NCBI GenBank assembly: GCA_000708835.1
Contig: DF237019.1
Span: forward strand, 62,001 to 126,000
Reading direction: 5' to 3'
Origin: Klebsormidium nitens
Lineage: Eukaryota > Streptophyta > Klebsormidiophyceae > Klebsormidiales > Klebsormidiaceae
Length of the DNA: 64,000 nucleotides
Below the pieces are notes generated by a model. That model did not search any database and had not been told where the DNA came from. It saw only the letters and a program-made list of their open reading frames with translations. Shown here one piece after another: positions 46,815 through 60,600 of this stretch. The translations under genes were made by a program, and so were the position numbers. Each line of letters opens with the position of its first letter. Positions within the stretch are counted from its first letter, which is position 1.

Positions 46815-48520
46815 ACGAACATGAGTAGAACGTGAGGAAAGAGTTGCGTTTGCAAGATAGTTCCGGAAACTGTATCTTTATTGCATGAGTCAATACTAGC
46901 GAAGCGTGCTGTCTGCATATCATACCGTAAACCTCACAATAGTCTACTCCTCTACCACTTACGTGGCCCAACATACAGCGCTCAAGCCAAACTATCGCTT
47001 TCATTGTTTCTGTGCAATGCATAGGATGTGATATGCAAATCAGCCTAGTAGTGGAAGTACTTTATCTGTGCACAGTAGGGTAAAGGAACTATAAGTTGAC
47101 CCTTGTATATCAGGGCCTAGGGTGAAAGTGACTTAAGTCAGTGAGCGGTCACTCACCAAATCGTGGCTATGTATTGCCAAGAGGCAATACCTTGATAAGT
47201 TCCGATCGGTGAATACTAAGCACACGATTCGCAATCGTGTACACATGTATCCGGTTCGGCCGCGGCCCCATGCACCGCGACGCCCGAAATACACAACGCA
47301 CACCGTCACCTATGTTTGATGTGTATACTTGACCAAGCTTAGTTCTGGCTCTGGTGCGTTGATTTAGAAGTTTCAAGGGGCCTTGGGTTGCCGCAAGCTG
47401 AGTCCGCCTACAACTAAGTTGTACGATCGGATCAGATGTTTAAATACAGCATGCATGATGTCTGCAGGACGTACATTGTACATGCTTGCTTTGATGATGG
47501 GACTCGGAAGTAATCATGCTTAAGCCGTTTAAGTTGGAACTTTGCACTATAGTGCTTCTTCATGAAATGATCACGTATTGAACCGGCATACCATGTTCCC
47601 TCATGCATATATTATATTATCTTATAGCCGACAAAACTCATCACTCTCCTCTCCGCCGCCGTGTCCCCCTCTTTCAGCATGCTCACCAAAAGCAGGAGTC
47701 AATGATCTTCGCTCCGATTCATTGCTAGGCCGCGAACTGAGATATCAGAGTGCCAAGTCGTTACTTCCGAGAGCTGGGCCGGAGTCATCGATCCATCGAT
47801 CGCGCGGGGTCTATAGATGATCGGCTAAAATATATCTCATGCATCACTAAGTCAATTTCCGCGGGCGAGCCTGACGGTTGCACACGTTCAATCATTTGGG
47901 CCGCCGGCACATGTCATATCTTGCAACTATGCTATCAAAGTTGTACGTGTGCACGGCGCATTATTCATGGCTAGTATAGGTTCACGGTTGTATTTTGCCC
48001 GAGCGGTGAAGTATTCACATACAAAATGTTGATTAGTTGGACCTTACTTTGATATAACATGAATCTCAATGATCTGCATGTGATCGAGTGGATTGCAATC
48101 CTCTCATTAGATTGCGCACTTCATAAGTTATAAGCTAACGCCCGTCTACTCTTTACCATGTCAAAGCCAACAACCAATTGCCTTCGATCTTGTCATGGTC
48201 GAAATCAAAGCAGGAACTCATTTTTCAATGATGAGCTTGAACCTATGTCCTATACATACACACAATATATGTGCGGTCCAGATGTACCTAGTTCTAAAAA
48301 CCCAATAGTATACATTGTACTAAAGTCCTTGGCTAGCAATATTTGTAGGTTCCTTGCATAGACAACCCCAAAAGTGGACTTTAACTTGGCGATATCAGCT
48401 ATAACTTTACTAGCTCAATGAGCCCTATGCTAGGAAGTCTAGGTCAATGGCCAGCTAGGCTTTGGATGTTCACTGCTTTCAAGTTGAGAGCTGCTTTGCT
48501 GGCGCCCCCAAAGCAATCCG
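46815..48520. other. Intergenic stretch between convergent genes
   Basis: AT-richer than the surroundings, with no exon supported. It should hold the 3' UTRs of the fucosyltransferase-like gene and of the glutamate receptor. A perfect short inverted repeat GTATTGCC, AAGA, GGCAATAC lies at 47171-47190. Confidence 0.4.
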
Positions 48521-51500
48521 CTAAGCTCTCGGTGCAGATTCCATAACGACTGCCGTTAAGTTGCTATTATAATCACAATTTTCATGCCCACCAAAGTCCA
48601 ATGGTGACTCTTCATCAACCTTACTGATTGCCCTATCGATTGGGCTTGTCGAACCATTGTGCCTCGACACACCGGAAAACCCTTGCCCAAGCTCGGATGA
48701 CATTTCAAAAGCCTTCGATTGGACGTCTGGATTTGGTGCAGCACTTGGACGCATACTAAAACGTCGACTAAGATTGAAGCGCTTCCCATGTACAGCTAAC
48801 GCCTCGTTTGCACGCTTCACTTCTCCTTTTAATCGTGGAAATCGTGCCAACAAGTGGACGGAAAAACGTTCTCCCAGTGCCCAAAGAAACCCAAAAGCAA
48901 CAACGCCGAGCAAAAGGTACCACATGCCAGCAAATTCTTGAACCGAAAGAGACTTGTTTGAGACCTGCAACAAAACATTAGACCACAGCCGTCAACAATG
49001 ATCGCCCGCCACAGCAGTAAAACAAACACAACAAATACAGACCCGAACGAGAACAAAACCATGGTTGTAGAGTCTAAAGTGCCCGTTTGGTAGAGACCCC
49101 GAGCACACCAGATAACAAGAATCTCGAGCTAGAACCAACATCGCATCGCAAATGGCTACATCTTTGCAGACACGTATTCCAAGAGCAGTCATATCAGTCA
49201 GTGCAATAACTCACCCCGTCCGACGAACACACGTCCAAGTCGTCGATCCACTTCTTATGCAACCCGTCGAGAACACCATTGAGTCCGAGTTGCAACATTG
49301 CAGTATTCAGGACCTTTGTCAGATTGGAGTTCTTTTGCAAACCGAAAGTGTAGACACCTGTACACAACACAGTCGATCAAAGAACAACAAGAAACAGTGA
49401 GTACCAACAACCGCAAGAGGTCTCATTGCCTCAATTCTTTCCCCTACTTTCGAGGTTCCTATTCAGCAAACGGAACGCACAAACCCTACCGCTGGTCCAC
49501 TTTTGTCAACGCCTCATGAAAGCGCCTAGCCTAACTAAGAATGGAAAAGAAACCAACCTCAAACCTTGGAAACTGTTTGACAACACGTCAGTGACCAGAT
49601 TCATTTGCGATTCACCGCTACAGCAAAGAGTAGATTCCACGATCTGACGGTAATTGTCCGTTTTTTGTCCGTTTTGTCCCTTTTTTTGGTCCGTTTTGTC
49701 CGTTTTCAACGCTCACCAGGTCCAAACTCGGGTCCCACAACCTGCAGGTCGCATGGAGGCTCTCCCCCGAAATGAAGAAGGGTTGGAAGGTCCGTAAGGT
49801 ATGCGACCACTTGGCCGGAACGAACCATGTTGAGTGCGGCAGTGTTGCCCACTACCGTCTGCAACCACCAGATTCACGGTTCTTGCGATTGTCGTTCCCT
49901 GATCTTCCGTGTTTTTTAGAAATTTGAAAGGACTTTGCCATTACCGCGAAACATTGAAGTCAGGGATCCCATTTGGACATCGAGGTCCAACATGGACAAT
50001 CAAGCAGGTAGCTCTTTTATCCAAATCTCGTGCTGAAACGAATTCGACACAAGCGGACTTCCTCACGTAATGCACGAGATTGCGGCAACATGCCGCAATG
50101 AACCCAAGTGCTTGTCACACGGGAAACGTGGCAAAGTTTGATTGTGAAGCGCCGACTAACCTGCATCTTCGCTTGCATCAAAAGGATGGAGGGGTCCATA
50201 CTCCGCGTGAAGTAAGTAAACGTTGCCCCACCGGTGTTGACCACGAAAGGAAGCGCCTTTCGCCGGAGGTCGGCGAGGTTGCTAACCAGACTACTGAAAG
50301 ACTCGACTGTGAGCAGACTCGCGAGGTTCGCGGTGAAAGAAGCGACTACCACGACCATGAATAGGTAGAAAGCGATGCTTGGGAGTCGGACGGCCCAGCT
50401 TTTGCTGGCCGGAATCGGGGGGTTTACGACGGTTGCCTGCAGATGAGGGGAAATTGAAAGAGACTAATCGAAGCGACTCTCACGGCATAGAGCGAACCTA
50501 GAAGCAACCGTGCGGACGAGGATACTGGGAAGTCGTTTCTCGAAGTCCTAGCTGAACTATGTCATGCTTGGATTGCCCAACCTTGCACACTAAGGGCCAC
50601 ATTTTCAATACAAACAATTTGCACACAAAGGGCCTACTTTTGGGTACAATCACTGAGCTATCAACGAGAGGAATCAGTCACACAATGAGCAGCCATTTTC
50701 CGGTGCGTCAACTCACCATCAACGCGTCGAGGAGGTACGATGAGTTTTCTGCAAGGAATAGGACGATCCTTAGCAAGATAAGACACCAACGGATTTGCAA
50801 ATGCGGATTGTCTAGTTGCATTGACGTTCCCACTCAATGTAAGAGTTACTTCTTGCCTGATTCACAAATCAAGCACTACTTCTCAACTGAGGACTCGCTT
50901 CTCGCCAAACAAAGAATATATTGTTGCCTTGCAAGCATCTTTACCGCAGATGTCACGTTCTCAACATGGACCAAAGCACAGACTCATTGAGCAGGATCGC
51001 CTTCATCAGTCACAAACGAGTTCAAGTTGAGCGCTCGTGACGACCTAATTCGCATAAGAATGTGGGATTCCCTGAGAAGCTCACCGGAATGGATCACGAA
51101 CTCTTCGATCCGGGCGTTGGAGGTGACGTTGCGAATCTTCTTGACCTCATAGCGACCATAAGGGGAGACCCACGCCAATAGGTGTAGAGATAGCGTGATG
51201 AAAACGACGGTGGCGATGAGCGACAGCCACAGCTTGGTGGTAAAGGGCTTAAGGAACACAGTAACCCCATCGAAAGTGCCGCTCTGTGAAAGAAAGCGAA
51301 ACCATCTTGAGACTGAGTTTTGTTGGCCTTGGCTAAGCTGCGGAGTTTTCACGACCTTGCAACGATCTCAGGAAGGCCCACGAAAGCATTTCAGAAGGAG
51401 CAGCCAAAGGACCTGACAAAGCAGGCTCACTGGAAGTTGATCAACTGTTAGCATGCGAAGTGGGCACATGGGACTTGACACGCGCATCTGAGAAGACTCC

Positions 51501-52580
51501 CAACCATGTTTGTGTCACTTTCCTCACGGTACTTACGCTAAGAAGGAGGGCTGCTTGACGGCCTCAAGTTGAGAATCAAGCGCAACAACTGGAACTACTA
51601 CCAAGTCACTGAAGTTACCCAAATCAAGGCCACCGAAGCCAGCACAAATTTGTTTCGTGAGCGACCGCCCCCTACACACGGTGCCTTAGCAGTCGATCCG
51701 ATTGCACTAACAAAATGATTAGAACCCCTCTACCTCAAGTTCTCTCAACTTGAATTGTTAAACCAGGGTTACGGTCTAACCTCTTTCTTGACAATCATAC
51801 CGAGCCCTGCCTCGTAGTACGAGTACGACATGTCGATGGCGTCGGGCCGCCCCGGAGCCAAGCTAAGCGGAAATGCTGCGATGTCGGCCCTTCCAGCCAC
51901 CAACTCGCCGATGACACCTGGAAGCGTGAGGCGGCAAAAGAGGCGATAAGGAGGCAAAGCGGAGTCCAACAGGAAGATGTCTTTGTGTTCAGATGTTTCT
52001 CTGATGCAAGTTCCGCGCGTCTTCAGGCTTTTTCCAAGGTGCAAGTTCGGGGCGTGCGGCACCCATGGACCGGCATGTCTAGAGAGAATGCTTTAGACCA
52101 AAGGAGCAAGAAGGTAGAGCATTAGCAACGTATAAAAACTGAGTCAGCAATGTTGACTGCACAAGGAAGGCGTATTCCGTTCAAGGTAAGGGCAGGTTGC
52201 GGGTGTACTACAACAAGGTGACAGTTGGATATTGACACCGATTCTGAGAACGACTTGATGAGAAAAGGGCTGAGAGAAAAGCCAGCTTTAGGAGAAGGGC
52301 TGCGAGACAGAAGGTCCGATCTGGTTGCCTCACTTACCAGTCCAAGTCCCATTTGGCTGGAGCACTCCTCCGGCATCCAGTGGGGTGTAGTAGTAGTCGA
52401 GCGTGACATTCATACCAGCATATTGGAACAGCAAGGGTAAGAGGTCCACGAGCATCCCATAGAACGGTACTCCCGTGCCATCCCCACCGGTGTTCTGAAA
52501 GACGAATGGCGGCCGCTGCGCCGTGACGACTCTGAGGTGCGTCGCCATGTCGTCGAGCGGGGGGTGATACAACCTTCGCT
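48521..52580 (-). CDS. Ionotropic glutamate receptor-like channel, 8 exons
   Basis: Minus-strand exons: 52580-52338, 51917-51781, 51283-51085, 50748-50717 (32 nt), 50436-50161, 49858-49717, 49357-49215, 48964-48521; about 538 codons, all in phase. Order of parts: ligand-binding half S1 (LRVVTAQRPPFVF, then GVIGELVAGRADIAAFPLS with the conserved Arg in PGRPDAIDMS), helix M1 (LWLSLIATVVFITLSLHLLA), the pore region split over the 32-nt exon (NSSYLLDALM) and the next exon, M3 with SFTANLASLLTVESF (the SYTANLA-like gate motif), S2 (VVAYLTDLPTLLHF, then VYTFGLQKNSNLTKVLN), M4 (EFAGMWYLLLGVVAFGFLWA) and a ~110-residue cytosolic tail. The gate motif matches animal and algal receptors more closely than land-plant GLRs (SYTASLT). 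It is a plasma-membrane cation channel by family. No amino-terminal LIVBP-like domain or signal peptide was recognised upstream, so the 5' end may be incomplete. Confidence 0.85.
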
Positions 52581-54640
52581 CTTAAGGGGGGAAGTGCATG
52601 TTGACAAGGGGAGCCTGCAGAACATGTAGGTATATTGCGTTCACACAAGGCGATCACAATTTGGATTCGCATGAGCCGCCTTCTTTGTACCACCAAAAAG
52701 TTAGATCAGATACTAAGGAACACCGTTTTAGAGAAATGGAAGGTATTCTGAGCAGGCAATAAAGTTAAAAGCTGTTTGATGATGAATATGATCTGTCGAA
52801 ACAGCCTGCCATTGTATTGGGAAGGGCGGCAAAAGATGTGGGTTTGTTTCGGCACATACCTTACAAGCGAAACGATAACAAGCATCTGAGAGCAAAGGTT
52901 CACAATGGAGTCCTGAAAATCTAGTGCCCAACTTTGAGCAGAAACTTTCTTGCTACCTATATACATCACATCGCATGTCAACAAACTTGAGAAACCAAAT
53001 GTTGCTCAAAAGAACGACATTCAGAAATCTCCCTTGGAAAGGAGAGGTCACAAACTATGCACATTGGAAATCAGAAATAAAGAGTGTGTATTATCATTGC
53101 ACGGGAAAGGGCAAAGCTTCAAAGGGCAATTGTGTTTAGTCATGACATTTGCTTGGAGATCGAAAAATGTTATTTGAGTTGTATTAGAAAAAACTTATCA
53201 CATCAGAGGAAGAGTAAACCCCAACAAGGACCTGACTACTCTAGCGTGACTGGATCTTAACTCTTGTCCTGCAAACCTGCAGGTGTAAAGGCATGCCTTA
53301 TGAAGCACTTGGTAATCCTCTTGTGCGAGAGGAAACAGAGGGGAGCTAGACTTTGATCACTAACTGAAGATTTGTCAAAGAAGGGTGAGAATTTTTGACT
53401 GGGCCGCAAACCTACCTTGACCAGCAAGGAAGTCTGTGCCTGTAGGAATCTCCCTTTCTTTTGAATAATCCAGAAAGCGTTGAGCATGACGCAGATTCTG
53501 ACCTCCGTTGACTTTGACCTCCGTTCCGCTTTCTTCAGAGAAAGTGAAGCACAGCAATCTGTCTTTATGTCAATAGAACGGTCCAGTGACTAACTTCGTT
53601 TCACAACTTTTCCTCCTTGAGCAGGTAATCCAAACACCCTGGCTGCAAAGAAACCATCTCAAATGCTGCAGACTCCAGAGCACAGAGCTGAACAGTGAAA
53701 GAAGCGCTTCCGAAGTTCCAGAAACCAGCAAATGCTCAGCTGAAACTCGCCAGCCTGAATTTGGGAGATCTCTTGATCGAGTTCAAAGTTGTGCACGGCT
53801 TGTCGCTAGATTTGGCGACCTCGCAGACTGGAAGGACTGCAAACAGACCGTATCCTTCAGCCCACTGTGGTCGCCCGCGTTGGCGAACGCTCCGAATAAC
53901 ACGGTGTGCACATGCAGCAACCCGTTTATGACGTCAACACCCCATCATGAGGATTCGGTCCCGTGCAATGATGGCAGTGGACACTCATCTTGTTGACTCG
54001 GAGCCCGGGCCCCGCATGCGTTAGATAGGGATGGCCATGGAGCGACGTGCAGGTACAATGGCCTTTTTATTGCAGAATTCGCACGCGGACATTATTTTAC
54101 AACAATCACAACCTGTAGAACACTGACTGTCTAAGAGCGGCCAACAGGCTCCAAGGCTCTACATCTCAAAACATCCTACCGTCAACATAAAAGACAATGA
54201 TGCTACAGCATGGCGGCCGCTCCTAAGAGCTGTGCTCGTGCCAATCTTGTTAGTCGCGTTCATTTGTCAAAACGAAGCCTCGTTGGTTGGCGTCCTTGTG
54301 AGTACTGTACTAAAGCAGTGGATTCTTAAGTTAGCAGGCACCTCGCACACAAGGGGCTTAAATTGTGGATGCAACTTTGAGGACTTGGAATCCCATAATT
54401 TTTTTTGCAGTAGCTATCATTAGCGCGCGAACAAGCAACATTGATCCAACGGCAGGAGCGCTAGCCCCTCGCTTCGAAGTATTCGATAACCATGCGGTCA
54501 TAAACAGATCCTTTCATGTAGCAGGGGACCCGTATTATTTGTATAGCATTTTGTTGCACAATCAACTTCAACGCGTGCACCCGAAAGCTACACAGCAACG
54601 ATCGACAGGTGCTCAATTTCGAAGTTAACCAATCTGACAC
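52581..54640. other. Unassigned stretch between receptor and PPR4
   Basis: Missing 5' exons of the glutamate receptor should lie here, but none is convincing. Two minus-strand frames have coding-like texture: about 53975-53870 (VDVINGLLHVHTVLF) and 53557-53410 (GTEVKVNGGQNL). They faintly recall fasciclin (FAS1) motifs. A plus-strand frame at 54210 (MAAAPKSCARANLVSRVHL, ending near a GTGAGT) could be a transit-peptide-like exon. None can be connected into a gene. Confidence 0.25.
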
Positions 54641-57600
54641 TCAGAGTGAGTCCCCATCACCATCGGCCCTGTCCCTCGGTATCCGAGTAGCAGGGTCGAT
54701 CCGTTCGTAACCCGCCCCCAAACTCTCCCGCTCCGTGTGGGTAAGGAACGTCAGCATCTCTTCCCGCCGGCTCTTTGAGTATTCCGCTTCCAGCTCCTTG
54801 CTGGCCTCCAGCATGCGCCGCTGCTTTGCGTGGCGCCACGCCCCCTTTCTCGGCTCGTCTTCCGCTCTCCTGAATCTGCCGGAATCCTCGAAACCCGCGG
54901 ATTCCGCCCCCTTTCTTCTTGTGGGCTGCACGTTTGCAGGACCCCTGCGATATCCGGTGTCCCCTCGAGACACCGATACTCGCCCAACCCGTTCGAAGTC
55001 CTCCAGCCTATTCGAACCAAACGATCCGCTTGCCCGAGCACTCTCTAAACCCCCAAACCCTCCCATCTCGCGCTCTACCCTTTGCCCTCGCCCTACTTCG
55101 ACTGTCTGAACCCCTTCCGGATTTCCCGGCCGTACTGCCCTTCCGTTACGGTCGCCCACCTGGCTGACATCAGCCTCCTCCAGCAGGTCCAACTGCAGAT
55201 CCCGCTCCGTCGCTGTTTTCGACGACGATGGGAATAGGTCCCCGACGGCGGCGGCGAGCGAGGCAAAATTCGGGCCGGAGAGCTGACGCTCGCAGGTTCT
55301 CAGCTGCAGGGAAGCATGGAGCTTCGCGTCAATAGGCACTTTGAGGCAGATTGAAGTGCACTAGAGGTGGACAACAAAAAGCAGTTCTGTTGCTCGGGAA
55401 GCGATTTCCGAACACCCGGACAGGCCCCGTGGTCGAACCCAAGTTTGCAAATGCAAACAGTGACTCTTTGGAAATGTCAGCAGCCCAAGTGATCTTAACC
55501 CAACTTGGTTGCCGTAAACGCCCACCTGCGTCTTCCAGAACCGCGCCGTCGACTGGTCGGCCTCGTACCCACGGTCCCGCATCTCGGCAGCCAGCGCGAT
55601 GACGTCATCCACCACGTGGCTGACTTCACCGCTCGAGAGGAGGCCCGACATGAGGCAGTGGTACGCGGGGTAGTCGGGCGTCAGGCCCTCGCGCTTCAAG
55701 TGGGCGAACACGGAGAGGGCGCGCTCCGGCTGGCCCGCTTGACACCAGCCTGCAGAAACGGGTGGGTGGTGTCAATCTTGGCTGGGCTTCGATTAGTATG
55801 CGCGCTTGACACTCTTCCAAAAGAGTGTCAAACCGTGAGCCGCCGGGGCATGCGACGCAATCTGCCCAGTCCACTCGAGCTTACTGGTTGGACAAAACTT
55901 GTGGTTGGAGATTGTGGGCTAACGCCAATATGCTTTCACGACCCCCGCGCGGGTATCAGAAGCAAGATCGACGGTTTGAAGCAACACCAAAGAGCAGAGG
56001 TACCGTTGATTGAGTACGTGACAGTCGATTCGTGAGTTCAGACGGGCGAACAAAGTTCACATCCTCGCACCAGCTGTTCTGGCATTAACCAGATTAGCGT
56101 TTAGCGCCGTTCTTTCACAACCTTAAGTCCGGCCCGGCCAGGGCGGGTTCCAAGATCCAGGTTTAGAAATGGTGTTTCCGAGTTCAAGGTTCCGGGCGTT
56201 GGGTCTCATCTTTTGGGTTTGGTGTTTCAGGGTTCAGATAGCAGGTTACAAGTTCCGGGTTGTCGGAATGCCAAAAGTCTCAACTTAATGTCAATACAAC
56301 AAAGAACAGCGGGTCAGCAACGTTCTTATGTTGGAAGGTTCCGGAACCGAAGACAAGCCGCTTTTGAATGTAGTCATAGAGCCTAATCGTAGATCTCCGC
56401 TTCTTCGACTCCACAGGAGCACAGACCAACGGCTGCTAAACAGGCTCGACGAGAGAACCGTCGGTCTTGAGATTACGCTCAGCAATCAAAAGGAATGCGA
56501 ATAGTCGGAAGAGCAGTACGAAAGGCCAGCCTTCAATAACGAAGCTTCAGGGTCTTCGTCGCCCGTAGTTGCTCGACTGAGTGGTCCACTTTGAGTGCCG
56601 CAGTCTTCTTCAACGGTTTTCGTCAGAATAAGGGAACGTTAGACAACGAGGATAAGAGGATAGAAAGATAAGAGAATAAGAAAGTTAAGGGATAAGTATA
56701 CAGTAAGGAGCAGGAGCACGGGCGGCTTACCTTCGATAAGAACGCTGTATATCTCGAGCGTCGGCTTGAGCCCAAGACGTTCCATCTCGTCCAGAACTGT
56801 TAGGGCCTTGTTCATGTCGGATGCCTGCGGTGCCACATCAGCGCAGTCAGCACGTCAGCACGGTTGGTCCGGTGCCAGATCAGCAGTCTGGATGTGCAGG
56901 CGGAACGCACGCTTTTGAAATGGCTGAGGGGCAAGCGGCGAAGCTGCCACCATCGTCCATCTTGTCAACGTCGTTAGATTGACGGCTCCGATTCGTTCCT
57001 TCCAACTCAAGAGCGGGAGCCCACGAGCCTGGTTTTGGTTGCCAGCAGCTATAGCCGTTCAAATTGGCTTCATCAGCGTTTTGGCCATCTAGATTGTGCA
57101 CGCCTGTATGGTGCCCCCGTTCAACGGCTTTGAAACGGGTGTTGCAAAGAGGCAAGCCCGCTTCTATTTGCCACTGCAAGATGCCGAAGTGCACGCTCCA
57201 CCGCCGTTTGGGCACTTATGTTTTCGACTATGACTTTGATAAGGGTCTACTGACCGCTTATGCTTTGGAAAAGTTTCATCACAGGCTTCGAAACGTCTCC
57301 AAGCCCTGACTGCTTTCACTACTGTAACAAACCCGCGTATCCCTCTTCCCTCCACAATAGTGTAGGTAAGCTGGGGGCAACCAACTCGAATCGAATCTTT
57401 TGAAAAGAGATGTGTTTTTGCACTCAAACCGACGTCAGTTTTCAAAATACTCCCCGCTGTGGTGCAAAGGATAAGAAGCCGTGACAAAGGAACCCTGCGA
57501 AAGGAAATTCTGCCAAACGTCCATGCTTTCCTGAAAATTCCCCAAAAATTTCGTACAATGTAAGGTTACTCAATGTTTCACGTCTCGTACACTCCCTCGC

Positions 57601-60600
57601 CTTCATGTACGGATGTATAAGCAGGCAGAAGGACAGACGTATCTCACCTTCATGCACGCGTATATAAGCAGGCAGAAGGACGAGATCTTAGCACCTTCAT
57701 GCAGGCGTATATAAGCAGGCGGAAGGACAAACGTATATCACCTTCATGCACGCGTATATAAGCAGGCAGAAGGACGTCGTGTCCGGCGCCACGCCCGCCG
57801 CCTGCATCTGCTCGATGACGTCAGCGGCCTCCCAGACGTCGCCCCGCTTGGCCCACCCGTCCAGCAGCGTGTTGTACGTGATGACGTCAGCCTCGATCCC
57901 GCGCGCGCGCATCTCGCCGACGACCGCCACCGCGCTCTGCATGCGCCCGACCTTGGCGCATGCGTTGAGCAGCGTGCTGTACAGCCGCTTGTCCATCGGC
58001 AAGCCCTCCGCCTGTGGGGAAAGCTCGAGGAAGATCAGGTTCAGGGTTTCGGAGATTCAGAAGTTCGAAAATGATCAATTGCAAAATTTGGAAGATTCAG
58101 AAAATCAAAATTGAGGCCTTCAGGGGTCTCGTCCTTGAGAAAAGGGCTCCGCATGTGGCTGAGTTTGGCGGACTCGTTGATAAGCGTGCTGTCAAAGCCG
58201 CTTGTCCAGCAGCAAGCCCTTCGCCTGCGGAGCAAGTCAGCCCAGCAAACTGTGCAGGTTACTTCAGGAGCGGGGCCGCATTTGGCGAGCAGAAATCTCT
58301 TCAACAAGGAAGGACGGAACGCTTGTTGTGCTCCTGTCAAGCGCAGAATCCTGTGAGTAAAACGTCTATTGTCTGCTCGTACGGAAGAATCTTAAAATGG
58401 TGCACATGCTGGAGCCACCTTCGGCAGCTTTCGATAAATTTGGTACCTTGTGATTAATCTTGAAATAACTTCAGTGCGACCATGATGAAGTCATCTAGCA
58501 CGCTCACCTTGACTCGGTTGAACACCTCGAACGCGTTGAGCACATCGCCTATGTTGGCGTACCCGCTTATGAGCGCCACGTAGAGGCCCGTATCGGGCGC
58601 CACGTTCAGCTTCCGCATCTCGTCGATAACTCGCACTGCCTGCACGTAGTCCAGAAGCGCCGGGCAATGTCTCAATGATTCGAAACTTGAAACAGATGGA
58701 CCGTTTCCGCATCAATGGTTTAACAAGCGCTACTGCTTTTCCAATCCACGCCGCCTTCCAGACGATCTTTGCGCACCGACCCGCTCTGAGAAGAAACGGA
58801 CAGTCGCTTGAATCGGGGCTGACATCAGCAGATTTTGGAAGAGGGCAAGTGGAAAAGAAACCCCGATAATTGCACGCTTCTCTGAGAATCTCTGTCGGAG
58901 ATTCTCATCAATGGACTTTGAAATCAGTCGCCTTACGACATCCTCAACTTTGAGCGCAATCTTTCCCGGCTAGATTGATGTTGGTCATCTGGCCGGCTGA
59001 ACCTTCTGATTCAAGTCGCCTTGATCGGATGCACAGCCTTCGACGCAAAACCTCACGGCTGCGCTCACCTTGGTCATCTGGCCGGTCTTCGCAAGGGCCG
59101 AAACAACGCACGTGAAGGTGGCGACCGTCGGCAGCGTGCCAGAGGCGCGCATCGCTCGGATCTGCAGGAGGACAGCGTCGCGTTGTCAGTTTGATGACGT
59201 TGCGGAGGGGAGCCACCGACGTGCTTAGGAGCCACTGCTGACAAAGCTGTGGAGAACGATGGGACGGTGTTCACTATGGAAGGCTACTGGAGAGCAGGAC
59301 GCAAACAAAAGACGTAAGAAGGGGCGTCAAATAGAGGACCTCTTCCGAAAAACATTTAAAAGCATTGCGGCGAGCGACAGTACGCCAAATCTGTATGGCA
59401 AATTTAGACACGGAAGAAGTATCGACGTACACGTCTACTTCAGATCCTGACAAATGTCTGTATCGAGACAAGCAAGCCACGTCATCGAGCTCGAAATCCG
59501 TTTCTCCCCTGGAGTCGACCAATCAGGCCCATGCCTCTCTACCTTCTGAGACAATCTTTTGCTCTGCCCCGCCATGATCATCGACATCCAAACCGGAAAA
59601 CTTAACACAGGAGCAAACAAGGGATCCCAAAGCCGGCGAGGCCTTTCTTACCGCTTCCATCGCCTTGGGCAGGTCCCCCTGCCGCGCCCATCCATCGATC
59701 AGCGACGTATACGTATACGTATTAGGGCGCTGCCCCTCCCGCTCCATGGCACGGAGCATATCGTATGCGCGATCCATCTGCCCCGCCCGAGCGAAGCACG
59801 TGATGATTGCCGTGTAAGCGATGACGTCAGGCCGGTTCCTGCGTAATATCTCAGGATGACGTCAGCGCACTAGCTTGTGACAAAGAACGCCGTCGGCAGA
59901 GAACTAAAGCAGCCCATCTGCCCGTGTCCGGACGAAGCATGTGGTGATCCTTGTGATCGCAATGACGTCAGGTGGGTTCCTGAGGGATAAGGTTGATGAC
60001 GTCAAAGAAACGTTTGGCAACCAAGATAACGCAAGGCCCTGATAAGCGCACGTCGTACTCGCAATCTGTTTGACAAATACAAATCTGAAACAGGTGACAT
60101 CGATGAGGATGACCGCTGAAACTCTCGGGCACTGAAGAACCCAACCTAGTTAAACGCTGTACTAGCGCACAAGTCCGTCTTAGATGCAAACGTCACATTC
60201 TTAAAGCCAGAAAAATACTTATTACGAGACAAGAATTCCTCTCGATACGCGCCAGGCCCTACGATGCTGCATATGCTCAATTATCACTTTCTCAAGGCCG
60301 CTCAACGAGGGTGACTGTCTGAAACCCACAAACGTAGGTCGTTGCTTGGATCTAAAGAGCGTTCGAGGAAGGGAGATTGTCCGTACTTGAATCGCGCCAT
60401 GTTCTGAACTGCGGCATAAACTTACCCAATAATTTGAATGACGGAAGACAAAGGAAAGAAAGCCACAAACAAAGGTCGTTGCTCCAAGTCCCCATATATT
60501 GCATTAAAAAAGGATTAAAGAAGAGAAAGGGTTCCGTACTTGGAGCGCGCCATGTCCTGGAAGGCGGCATATGCCGCCTCGACGTCGCCCGCGGCCGCGT

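Noticed and set aside
49925-49990. Possible extra glutamate-receptor exon (LDVQMGSLTSMFRG)
   Set aside because: Its phase does not fit. The flanking exons (ending 50161 and starting 49858) already join in phase 0 with continuous homology.
54210-54305. Plus-strand start of a small protein (MAAAPKSCARANLVS)
   Set aside because: Only one short exon-like piece. No downstream exon or family could be found, so it is not called as a gene.
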